A stretch of DNA of 37,653 nucleotides from Lachnospiraceae bacterium (GTDB lineage: Bacteria > Bacillota > Clostridia > Lachnospirales > Lachnospiraceae), in assembly GCA_021199475.1 (NCBI GenBank), contig JAJQHZ010000028.1:1-37653 (forward strand), read 5' to 3'. Within the stretch, counting starts at the first letter, position 1; the number at the start of each line of letters is the position of its first letter. The notes beneath the pieces are model-generated. The model was not told the origin of the DNA, did not search any database, and was given only the letters and a program-made list of their open reading frames with translations. Both the position numbers and the translations under genes were made by a program. Shown here piece by piece: positions 8,111 to 15,509 of this stretch.

Positions 8111-9340
8111 TTAATCCGCCATAATGATCGCATTCAGGTAAAACGGCACCACTGCATCCTGCGCTTCCACCAGCCGCACTTCCACCCGGTGAATCCCTTT
8201 TGGCATGTGCTCGGTAACTGTCAGAAGCTCCAGTTTATCCCCCCAGGTCTCATCAAAGTTTGCGTCCAGCAGTTTCCGCGTCGCAGGGTCTCCATCCACG
8301 ATGACCTCCGCGATTGGCGCAAAATGAGAAGTGCCATCCGCCGCAGAAGGTCTTACCGAACGCCGGAACTGCACAGCCACACCGGTTCCCTCCAGTTCAA
8401 ATGTCATATGCGCTCTCTGTGCGGAAGCTTCCCAGCCGTTTTTAAAACTGTCCGTAATATCACTCTGCGGACGCAGATCAGCCGTGAAGCCTTCCGCCTC
8501 TGCAGGAGTATAATTCCTGTTGTTGTAACGTACACTGAGCTCATACGTGTTCGCTGTCAAAGGAGCAGGCTGTACATCTGTTGCAGGAACCATGCTTTTG
8601 CTGTCATTCTGGCTCTGCTCAACACAATTCGAACCATTTCCCGCATGTTCAATATGGCCTTCCATCGGGTTTCCCTCTCCCGCCTCTGCAAGTGTTTTCA
8701 CCCGCACCGTTTCCAGATAATACGTGATCACTGATGCCACCAGCTCATGTCCGGCATCGTTCGGATGCAGGTCGTCCGGCGTGATCTCACGGTTCGGAAT
8801 GCGCCCGGCGAGCAGCTCCGGATAAATCGAGCTCTGCATGCTGACACCCGGCAGACCGTAATGCCGTCCCACCTTTGCATGCTGCAGCTGCGCGCTCGCT
8901 CCGTTGTCATAACAGACATTGTGAATCAATATCACAGCAGGAGCGCATTCATTGAAAAGAACCCGTCTGACCAGGCCCTCATAGGTCTCAAGGAAATGCT
9001 CCGTACTCTCGTCATTGACTGAAAACTCAATGAATACGACATCCGGCTTATACTGTAACAGATGTTCCTCCGCTCTCGCCGCACCATACTGCGAATCTGT
9101 CGCTCCGATGCCGGCATTCACATATGTGAAATCCGCTTTCGGGAACGTCTCCTTCCACCAGGAGTACACGCGATACGCGTAACAGGTCTGCGGCGTACTC
9201 GAAAGTGAACCATTGGTAATGGACCCCCCGATAAAGCCGACCGTCAGTTTATCTCCCGCGGCCGCGCGCCGCATCACCGCCTTAAGGCGTTCCTCATTTC
9301 CGCGGTTTACGATTCCTGCTTCTCTGTTGATGTCGTACAT
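8111..9340 (-). CDS. SGNH/GDSL-family esterase with C-terminal beta domain
   Basis: This is a likely carbohydrate O-acetyl esterase of 409 residues. Block I is GFIGGSITNGS with Ser40, block II is NAGIGATDSQYG, block III is SVND (107-110) and block V is DDLHPND with Asp190 and His192. All SGNH catalytic residues are therefore present. Residues about 265-409 form a beta-rich domain often found on such esterases. Between them, residues about 212-250 (GEGNPMEGHIEHAGN and on) are low-complexity and polar and look like an insertion. There is no signal peptide, so it acts in the cytoplasm. GAGGGAGAAG precedes the start. It is the last gene of the sugar ABC operon and probably deacetylates imported oligosaccharides. 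Confidence 0.88.
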   Translation of the reverse strand: MYDINREAGIVNRGNEERLKAVMRRAAAGDKLTVGFIGGSITNGSLSSTPQTCYAYRVYSWWKETFPKADFTYVNAGIGATDSQYGAARAEEHLLQYKPDVVFIEFSVNDESTEHFLETYEGLVRRVLFNECAPAVILIHNVCYDNGASAQLQHAKVGRHYGLPGVSMQSSIYPELLAGRIPNREITPDDLHPNDAGHELVASVITYYLETVRVKTLAEAGEGNPMEGHIEHAGNGSNCVEQSQNDSKSMVPATDVQPAPLTANTYELSVRYNNRNYTPAEAEGFTADLRPQSDITDSFKNGWEASAQRAHMTFELEGTGVAVQFRRSVRPSAADGTSHFAPIAEVIVDGDPATRKLLDANFDETWGDKLELLTVTEHMPKGIHRVEVRLVEAQDAVVPFYLNAIIMAD

Positions 9341-9439
9341 AATTCTTCTCCCTCTTAATGCAGAAATAATCGAGCATGGATTTTGGCGGCAGTTGATCCA
9401 GTCCTCCCGATCAGGCAGCCGCCAAATTATTCAAAAATA

Positions 9440-10630
9440 TCACCACGAAATCTTCAGCGAATCAATATAACCCGCCAGCTCCTCCGCCATTTCTTCTGCC
9501 TCCGGTATCCGGATGTGTCCCGGCGTCCCGGCTCCGTTCCTTTTATAAAGGAAATGATGAACCTTCGGGTCGTTCAGAGCACTGCATACCGAATCGATCG
9601 CGAGATCCCAGCTTTTATCATGCTCCAGAATGGTCGTCGCCAGGATTACCTCCGCTTCCGGATACAGCTCCCGGATCCGGCGAACAAACGCGCCATAGCA
9701 CTCCCGCCAGTGCGCGGCCTGCGCGCCTTCATAATCTTCCTTCATAAAATCATAAGGATGGCTGTCATTCTGCCCCACCGCGATGACCACGACCTGCGGC
9801 GTCCAGAGCGAAAAATCCCATGGCTTGATCACGCCGAGCGCCGGGCTGTAGCGGAGCTTGTCATATACACTCTCCATTCCGACATAATCCGTATCATTGT
9901 ACCAGCCAATGCCGTCAATGAGCGCAACACCGCCCTGCGCAATGTCGTGAATCTCGGCATTCAGCTTCCGTGCCGTGATCCACGAATACGAATACCAGCT
10001 GTTCGACAGCTCCCCATTGTGCCATTCCGGATCCGGCTTCCCCACATAGTCCACCGCCTCGGATACCTCACCGGCAGAGACGCTGTCGCCATAGACCTCG
10101 ATTCGCCGCTCTGGCTTCGGCGGACACGGCAGCAGTTCCATCACGCCCCGGATTTCTATTCCGTGCAGGGTAAATGTATGGCAGGAGTCCATCCGTTTGA
10201 ACAGCAGCAGGCTGTGCTCGCCCGGCGCAAGGTTCTCTGCAACCGTATAGGTCTGCCGCTCCGTATTTTCAATCCGAAGCTTCCCCTGCTCTCCATCCAG
10301 AATATAGCCCAGATAGTTGTCGCAATACGCATTTTTGTTCGTCACAGTCACAAGCACGGCAGCGTCCGTACCTGAATCGACTTCTGCACGGTCAGCGCCG
10401 TCCACGCACGAATCGGCTTCCACACGGTCAGCGCCGCCCACGCATGAGTCGGCTCCCGCACGGTCAGCGCCGCCCACACACGAATCGGCTTCCGCGCGGT
10501 CAGCGCCGCCCTGTACGGTAAAACGCAGCGCGACACTGCTGCACGGAAAGACAAACACCGGTGCTGTCGGCTCCTCAAAATCGATCCTGCCGCTGTACTG
10601 CAGCAGCTCATGATCCGGTGAAATATACAT
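9440..10630 (-). CDS. SGNH hydrolase resembling CE2 acetyl esterases, with an in-frame tandem repeat
   Basis: The 396 residues follow the CE2 acetyl-xylan esterase plan: an N-terminal jelly-roll-like domain, then a GDSL domain with VYGDSVSAGE (Ser183), AVGQND and GHIRIPEAEEMAEEL (His372). The expected role is removal of acetyl groups from oligosaccharides inside the cell, since no signal peptide is present. Residues 42-89 are four 12-residue repeats (key pattern GADRxEADSCVx), each encoded by 36 bp, inserted in a loop of the N-terminal domain. The start at 10630 follows GAAGGAA. It sits between the permease genes and the second SGNH gene, all in one orientation. Confidence 0.87.
   Translation of the reverse strand: MYISPDHELLQYSGRIDFEEPTAPVFVFPCSSVALRFTVQGGADRAEADSCVGGADRAGADSCVGGADRVEADSCVDGADRAEVDSGTDAAVLVTVTNKNAYCDNYLGYILDGEQGKLRIENTERQTYTVAENLAPGEHSLLLFKRMDSCHTFTLHGIEIRGVMELLPCPPKPERRIEVYGDSVSAGEVSEAVDYVGKPDPEWHNGELSNSWYSYSWITARKLNAEIHDIAQGGVALIDGIGWYNDTDYVGMESVYDKLRYSPALGVIKPWDFSLWTPQVVVIAVGQNDSHPYDFMKEDYEGAQAAHWRECYGAFVRRIRELYPEAEVILATTILEHDKSWDLAIDSVCSALNDPKVHHFLYKRNGAGTPGHIRIPEAEEMAEELAGYIDSLKISW
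10377..10512. repeat. Four tandem 36-bp repeats inside the CE2-like esterase gene
   Basis: The 12-mer CGGTCAGCGCCG occurs at 10389, 10425, 10461 and 10497, an exact 36-bp period. Copies differ by only a few bases, which points to recent amplification. The period keeps the reading frame. Confidence 0.92.
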
Positions 10631-10652
10631 GATGTAGTTCCTTCTCTTTCAT

Positions 10653-10720
10653 TAACTGTTCCGTACCTTCACAGTTACGTTTTCATACGTAACTCGCAGC
10701 AAGTGCGAGGTACTGTCCTG
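10653..10720. repeat. Two small dispersed hairpin repeats between permease and esterase genes
   Basis: TAACTGT (10653-10659) pairs with ACAGTTA (10671-10677); a near copy lies at 17594-17620. Next, CTCGCA (10693-10698) pairs with TGCGAG (10704-10709) inside a 37-nt block (10684-10720) that matches 32548-32584 at 32 positions. A weaker relative lies near 17514-17550. Confidence 0.7.
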
Positions 10721-10758
10721 AAAAGTTACCTTTTTCATATTCAACTGCTCCGGCTTCC

Positions 10759-11607
10759 TCAGCCTTTCACCGATCCGGCGGTCAGGCCGCTGTAAATCTG
10801 ATCCTGACAGAAGATAAACAGGATCAGAGCAGGCAGAAGCGAGATGATTACGCCCGCGCAGATCAGGTTGTACTGGCTTCCCAACGGACCTACGAACGTG
10901 TAGAGCGAGGTCGCCATCGTCCCCAGCTTCGTCTTATCCTGCAGATACAGGTTTGCCGAATAGTATTCGTTATAGGTACCCACGCCCTTTAAGATGCAGG
11001 CGGTCACAATCGCAGGCTTTAAAAGCGGCAAATGAATCTTGTAGAAAATCGTGAAAAACGAAGCTCCGTCCACGATCGCCGACTCATCCAGCGAGATATC
11101 GATGTTCTCGAAAAACTGTATGTAGATGTAGATTGAAATAACATCGGTGCCGCACATCATGATAATGTAGCCGTACAGCCTATTGATAAAATGCAGATTA
11201 TACATAATCTCATACAAAGATACCTGCATCGCAACGCCGGGAAGCAGAGACGCAAACAGGAACAGGTTCCGGATCAGATTGTTGAACGGGAACTTGAAAC
11301 GGTTCAGCACATACGCCAGCTGTGTGCCGATAAAAACGGACGCAACCAGCACACAGGCCACGATGAGTACGGAATTGAGAAACGCCCGCCCCATGTTTGC
11401 TTTCTGAAACGCCTGGATAAAATTGTCAAAATTCAGCCAGCTCTCCGGCAGTGTCATAACATTTGTCTGCGCATATTCCGTATCGGTCTTAAACGCGGTG
11501 ATCACACAGGAGACAACCGGGAGAAGCGCAACAAACGAGAAAAACACCAGTGAAAAATATTTCAGGAAGGTCAAAACAGCCCCTTCCGCTTTTTTTGCTG
11601 CAGTCAT
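10759..11607 (-). CDS. Sugar ABC transporter permease, MalG/CUT1 type
   Basis: This is the second membrane subunit of a CUT1-family oligosaccharide importer (282 residues, six membrane segments). The EAA coupling loop is DESAIVDGASFFTIFYKIHLPLLKPAI, about residues 180-206. The C-terminus QDQIYSGLTAGSVKG is the standard MalG-type ending. AAAGGAGG lies upstream of the start at 11607, 15 bp after the preceding permease gene. No sugar ABC ATPase is encoded here; such transporters commonly share one MsmX-like ATPase encoded elsewhere. Confidence 0.95.
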   Translation of the reverse strand: MTAAKKAEGAVLTFLKYFSLVFFSFVALLPVVSCVITAFKTDTEYAQTNVMTLPESWLNFDNFIQAFQKANMGRAFLNSVLIVACVLVASVFIGTQLAYVLNRFKFPFNNLIRNLFLFASLLPGVAMQVSLYEIMYNLHFINRLYGYIIMMCGTDVISIYIYIQFFENIDISLDESAIVDGASFFTIFYKIHLPLLKPAIVTACILKGVGTYNEYYSANLYLQDKTKLGTMATSLYTFVGPLGSQYNLICAGVIISLLPALILFIFCQDQIYSGLTAGSVKG

Positions 11608-11622
11608 TTTCCATCGCCTCCT

Positions 11623-12672
11623 TTACCTGTTCTGCTCCGGCAGCGCGGATGTGCTGCTTTTGCTTTCCATTGCCTTCGCTCTGTGCTTTGCAGCACGAGC
11701 CGCCTGTCTGTCGCGTTTTTTCGCAGCGTTCGGATCTTCATCCTCGCTGCTTCGGAACACATACTTAAAGAACAGATTCTGCAGCAGAGTCGCAAACAGG
11801 ATGATCACCAGCAGAACCACCGCCATCGCGCTTGCCAGACCAACCTTCTGCTGTGTATGCGCAATCTCATGCATGACCACAAAATAAGTCGCTGTGCCGT
11901 TCGCACCGCTTGTGATGACATAGGACGGTTCAAACGCGCTTAAGGAGCCTGTGATGGAAAGAATCACATTCAGTGTGACGATCGTGCTGATGCTTGGGAG
12001 GATCACATAACGGAACTGCTGGAATTTATTCGCGCCATCCAGCTCCGCTGCCTCGTAAAGCGTATTATCTACAGACATGATCGCACCGATGAACAATACC
12101 ATGTTCTGTCCAAAGTAGCGCCACACGGAGGTTGCCACCAGAGAAATGTTATTAATTCTCTGGTCACGCAGCCAGTATGGGAGATTCTCCAGGTCAAATC
12201 CGCACCACTGAAGCACGGTATCAAACACATAGCCTCTGGTGTAGAAAAATTTGAAAATAAAACCGATCGCGATACCATTGATCAGATAAGGGAAGAACAT
12301 ACATCCTTTGAAAAGCTTTCCACCCTTTACCTTAAAGCTTAAGATTGTCGCCAGATAGAGAGCAAGCGCCAGCTGCACGATCGATCCGCCCATATAATAA
12401 AGGCTGAGCTTCAATGCACCGAAGCAGTCGTCTCTCTGGAATACGCGGATATAGTTCTTAATTCCAACCCAGGTCCGCTCTCCTATGTATTTCATATTGT
12501 AAAAACTGAAATTTACCATCTCGCCAAACGGCAGGTAGGTAAATATAAAAAGGAGCAAAAGCGGAATCGTCATAAATGAGATCATCACCAGCACCTGCTG
12601 GCCATCCCTGCTATGCAGCCACTCCTTGAATGTCCGTTTTTTCTTTTTCTTTACAGCCACTGTCCCCGCCAC
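11623..12672 (-). CDS. Sugar ABC transporter permease, MalF/CUT1 type (GTG start)
   Basis: This is the first membrane subunit of the importer (349 residues, six membrane segments). The EAA loop is YEAAELDGANKFQQFRYVILPSIS. The C-terminal tail is Lys/Arg-rich and cytoplasmic. I place the start at the GTG at 12672, because AAAGGAGG lies 6 nt upstream and the protein then begins with the usual short basic cytoplasmic N-terminus. A longer open frame back to 12849 would translate the hairpin repeat between the genes and has no domain support. It is followed by the MalG-type permease and two esterases. Confidence 0.92.
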   Translation of the reverse strand: MAGTVAVKKKKKRTFKEWLHSRDGQQVLVMISFMTIPLLLLFIFTYLPFGEMVNFSFYNMKYIGERTWVGIKNYIRVFQRDDCFGALKLSLYYMGGSIVQLALALYLATILSFKVKGGKLFKGCMFFPYLINGIAIGFIFKFFYTRGYVFDTVLQWCGFDLENLPYWLRDQRINNISLVATSVWRYFGQNMVLFIGAIMSVDNTLYEAAELDGANKFQQFRYVILPSISTIVTLNVILSITGSLSAFEPSYVITSGANGTATYFVVMHEIAHTQQKVGLASAMAVVLLVIILFATLLQNLFFKYVFRSSEDEDPNAAKKRDRQAARAAKHRAKAMESKSSTSALPEQNR

Positions 12673-12705
12673 AGAAATCCTCCTTTCCAAAGTGCCGCCC
12701 CAAAT

Positions 12706-12785
12706 CATGGCGGCACAGCCTGCCCTCGCCGGGCGGCATTCTCGCCCTGCGGGCGGAATATCCGCCGAACGCATGTGAAAGGGCG
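12706..12785. repeat. Modular hairpin repeat downstream of the sugar-binding protein gene (copy 2)
   Basis: The block CCTCGCCGGGCGGCAT (12724-12739) is shared with 5131-5146. The hairpin after it pairs ATTC (12738-12741) and CGCCC (12743-12747) with GGGCG (12751-12755) and GAAT (12756-12759), with one bulged base. Copy 3 at 16.62 kb has its bulge at the same place. The trailing GGGCGTTTCC also occurs in the radical SAM and GT8 gene inserts. Confidence 0.7.
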
Positions 12786-12791
12786 TTTCCC

Positions 12792-12824
12792 AAAATGAGC
12801 CAGAGAGGAAACCCCTCTGGCTCA
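12792..12824 (-). terminator. Terminator-like hairpin after the sugar-binding protein gene
   Basis: TGAGCCAGAG (12796-12805) pairs perfectly with CTCTGGCTCA (12815-12824), extended by GG/CC. On the minus strand TTTTGGG follows. The short T-tract suggests partial termination, leaving permease expression below that of the binding protein, as in the liv operon. Confidence 0.6.
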
Positions 12825-12895
12825 CATTTTTGAACGGTTTTCCGTTCATTTCCGTTCATCCGTGCCGCTCCACATACAGGAGAGGCCTCTTTATC

Positions 12896-14254
12896 TTAGT
12901 ACGTAGTCGTCTCGATTCCAAGATAATCCTGTGCGTCATTCCATGCCGCGGTCCAGTCTTCCATGATCTCATCGAACGTCTTATCGCCCGTGAACGCAGA
13001 CTCTACGATTCCCTGAACCTTGCTGTTGCCGCCAGCGTTGAAGGACAGCTCAGACTCAGCGTTGATATCGTCAAGGAGCGTCTCCTCGCCTTCCAGTGCA
13101 GCCACATCCGTCAGCAGTACGCAGCCGTCAAATGCGGAGTATACTTCCGGCATTTCTCCGGTCTTGTCAACCGGATAGCCGCCTTCCAGCTCACACCATC
13201 CGGACTCTTCGGTCATCCATTTCACGAAGATCAGAGAAGCAGTGATGTTTGTGTCAGAGCTGTTTACGTTGATCGCGTAGTTGTAATCGCCGCCAGCGCT
13301 CACATACTGTGTGCCGTCTACGGTGATCGGGAACGGCATGTAGCCGATGTCATCGCCGTTGTCGCCGGCTTCTACCATCTGGATATAAGCCCAGGAGCCA
13401 AGTACCATGCAGCCGATCTCGCCGTTGTTGATCATGCTCTTGCAGCCTTCCCAGTCGGTCGTGGTGTAGTCGTCCTCGATGAGGCCGTTTGCAGTCGCGT
13501 CATAGAGAATCTTGTATACATTGTAAGCGCCTGTGCCGTCGCCCGGGTCTGAGAACGGATCCGAATCATGCGCAAACTTCTGATTCATGTAGGTGTCGTC
13601 GCCGTCTGATACAATGCCAACATAAGCATCCCATGCTCCCATAGTCCAGCCTGCCGCGTAGTTCGTATAAAGCGGGATCGCATCGGTGTTGTCCGCGATC
13701 GCCTGCAGAGCTGCGATAAACTCATCCGGCGTCGTCGGGGTCTCTGTAATACCAGCCTCCTCGAAGACTGCCTTATTGTAAACGATGCCCTGCGCGTTGC
13801 CCATGTACGGAATACCATAGCTCTGGCCGCCATAAGAATATGCGTCAGCGAAATTGATCAGCTCGCTCATCTCTTCCGTCGTGCCATAAGAATAGAAATA
13901 GGTCGGCAGCTCATCCGCGTCGATCGCCGGGATGAACATGATGTCGCCCCAGTCGCCCGTGGACAGACGAAGCAGAGAATCCTCCGCATAGTCTGTAACA
14001 CCCTCTGTGGTAACGGTGATGTTCGGATATACTTCATTAAACGCAGCGATCAGCTCTGCCATCGTGCCGTCTTCCTCACGGTCGGTCTTGTGATGGATGA
14101 ACTTGATGGAAGCTTCCAGATCCGTATAGTCCTCGCCAAGTACGATGTCTGCATATGCCGGAATGCTGCTGTCCTCCTCAGCAGATGCAACCATAGACAG
14201 AGACGCTGCCATGGAAACCGCCATTACAACAGCAAGCGCTTTCTTTAATTTCAT
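12896..14254 (-). CDS. Sugar ABC transporter substrate-binding protein (CUT1, family 1)
   Basis: This is the extracellular oligosaccharide-binding subunit, 452 residues. Its N-terminus MKLKKALAVVMAVSMAASLS ends in VASA before EED, a signal peptidase I site with no lipobox Cys. The mature region has the family motif IKFIHHKTDREEDGTMAELIAAFNEVYP and VYNKAVFEEAGITETPTTPDEF, the hinge typical of extracellular solute-binding protein family 1. AAGGAGG precedes the start at 14254. It is first in the operon; its promoter faces the divergent AraC gene. The lack of a lipid anchor repeats what is seen in LivK. A glycan ligand is inferred from the neighbours; the exact sugar is unknown. Confidence 0.94.
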   Translation of the reverse strand: MKLKKALAVVMAVSMAASLSMVASAEEDSSIPAYADIVLGEDYTDLEASIKFIHHKTDREEDGTMAELIAAFNEVYPNITVTTEGVTDYAEDSLLRLSTGDWGDIMFIPAIDADELPTYFYSYGTTEEMSELINFADAYSYGGQSYGIPYMGNAQGIVYNKAVFEEAGITETPTTPDEFIAALQAIADNTDAIPLYTNYAAGWTMGAWDAYVGIVSDGDDTYMNQKFAHDSDPFSDPGDGTGAYNVYKILYDATANGLIEDDYTTTDWEGCKSMINNGEIGCMVLGSWAYIQMVEAGDNGDDIGYMPFPITVDGTQYVSAGGDYNYAINVNSSDTNITASLIFVKWMTEESGWCELEGGYPVDKTGEMPEVYSAFDGCVLLTDVAALEGEETLLDDINAESELSFNAGGNSKVQGIVESAFTGDKTFDEIMEDWTAAWNDAQDYLGIETTTY

Positions 14255-14299
14255 AGTGTTATCCTCCTTATTTGAAATCTGTTTTGGTAACGTAGTCCT

Positions 14300-14327
14300 A
14301 TTATAGGAATTTCTTTCATTTTGTACA
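14300..14327 (-). promoter_or_regulatory. Promoter of the sugar ABC/esterase operon
   Basis: On the minus strand -10 TATAAT (14300-14305) is perfect and -35 TGTACA (14322-14327) is poor, 16 bp apart. A weak -35 next to direct repeats is what an activator-dependent promoter looks like. Confidence 0.65.
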
Positions 14328-14361
14328 TCATTCATTTTTGGCTTTTTATCATTCGTTTTTG
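14327..14361. promoter_or_regulatory. Direct repeats spaced 21 bp: likely AraC binding site
   Basis: ATCATTCATTTTTG (14327-14340) and ATCATTCGTTTTTG (14348-14361) match at 13 of 14 positions and are exactly 21 bp apart, two helical turns. They touch the -35 box of the sugar operon, the position used by AraC-family activators. The adjacent AraC gene is the natural candidate. Confidence 0.6.
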
Positions 14362-14491
14362 TTTTTCACGTCATTTTATATGTTTTTTACAAATTTATGG
14401 TTGGGTTTTTGTTCATATTATCCTATATTTTTCATCGTCAGAGATTAAATTAATCTATTTCAGTTAATTTAGTTACTTAAAATTACTTTCC

Positions 14492-14520
14492 TTGTTTTCC
14501 TGCGGAAATGACTGTATAAT
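14492..14520 (+). promoter_or_regulatory. Promoter of the divergent AraC gene
   Basis: -35 TTGTTT (14492-14497) and a perfect -10 TATAAT (14515-14520) are 17 bp apart; the gene starts at 14565 after the ribosome binding site AGAGGAGA. Confidence 0.7.
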
Positions 14521-14564
14521 AAAAAAAGAACCTGTCGGACATATTATAGAGGAGAACGGCGCGG

Positions 14565-15509
14565 ATGGATACAGCAAATCAGAGCATGAACCCATTAGAG
14601 GAAGCTCAGGAAACATTTTTACACTTTGAATCAGTCCAGTCATACTTTGAGAAAGAGCATTGGTTTCTGAATGAACATATGCCTGGTATGTACTATGGGG
14701 GAAGGTTCCGGCTGAATTCTTCTACACAGCTCCGTTCCGATTCTCTCCCCGGTTTTCTGCTTCTCTATGTTTTTGCCGGAAGCGGTACACTGATCTGGCA
14801 GGGCAGTTCCATGTTTCTGTCAGAAAGAGACATTCTGTTTCTCAACTGCGAGAGCGGGGAGCCTCTTCAGTTTCGGATTGCGCCGCCCCAGATGGACTGT
14901 GCCATGTTTTTTCTGCGGAAGGACGAAGCTGCAGCCTATTATGATCTTCTGGGCTCACAGGCACCCCAACTGCTTACGCAGCCGCCTTCTTCTGATATCG
15001 AGTACGCAGTCCGTCAGCTTCTGGGGCTTATCCCGATCCGTTCCTCGCTTGGCTCCGTCGCCGCTTCAAAATGGATTGTCAGCATACTTTCCGAGCTCTG
15101 CAGCCTGATCCTGACGGATAAACGGACCGCAGAATTTGTCCCGGACTACATCAGGGAAATGAAAGAGACCTTTGACCTGTCTTATCAGGCCCCCTTTCAT
15201 CTGGAGGAGTTTGAGATCCGGTTTTCCATCCGAAAGGAGCGGCTTTGCCGGGAATTCTCTCATTATTACGGAATGCCGCCGCTCCGCTACCTGAACGCGC
15301 GCCGCATAGAAGCAGCCAAAGATCTGCTGCTTTCCACCAATATGCGTGTTTACGAGGTCGGCAACGCGGTGGGAATCGAAAACACAAACCACTTTATTAA
15401 TCTGTTCAAAAAAAGCACCGGGTTGACCCCCATGCTTTTTAAAAAGAACGCTCCGGCAACGGTATGCGGGCTGCACTCTCCCCATAAACCAGATGCCCGT
15501 CCGCAGTAA
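14565..15509 (+). CDS. AraC-family regulator of the adjacent sugar operon
   Basis: This 314-residue protein has a divergent cupin-like N-terminal sensor (about 45-125) and a C-terminal AraC domain (about 200-297) ending GNAVGIENTNHFINLFKKSTGLTPMLFKKN. It is divergent from the sugar-binding protein gene and shares a 310-bp region with two direct repeats, so it is probably the activator of that operon. Such proteins sense the imported sugar or a derivative. The last ~15 residues run past the domain, and the final 71 bp overlap the 3' end of the LacI gene on the other strand. Confidence 0.93.
   Translation: MDTANQSMNPLEEAQETFLHFESVQSYFEKEHWFLNEHMPGMYYGGRFRLNSSTQLRSDSLPGFLLLYVFAGSGTLIWQGSSMFLSERDILFLNCESGEPLQFRIAPPQMDCAMFFLRKDEAAAYYDLLGSQAPQLLTQPPSSDIEYAVRQLLGLIPIRSSLGSVAASKWIVSILSELCSLILTDKRTAEFVPDYIREMKETFDLSYQAPFHLEEFEIRFSIRKERLCREFSHYYGMPPLRYLNARRIEAAKDLLLSTNMRVYEVGNAVGIENTNHFINLFKKSTGLTPMLFKKNAPATVCGLHSPHKPDARPQ

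Noticed and set aside
10377-10512. CRISPR-like array
   Set aside because: The 36-bp units are contiguous with no spacers and lie in frame within a gene; no cas genes are present.
12673-12849. Longer N-terminus for the first sugar permease
   Set aside because: It would translate the hairpin repeat; the GTG at 12672 has an ideal ribosome binding site and gives a normal permease start.
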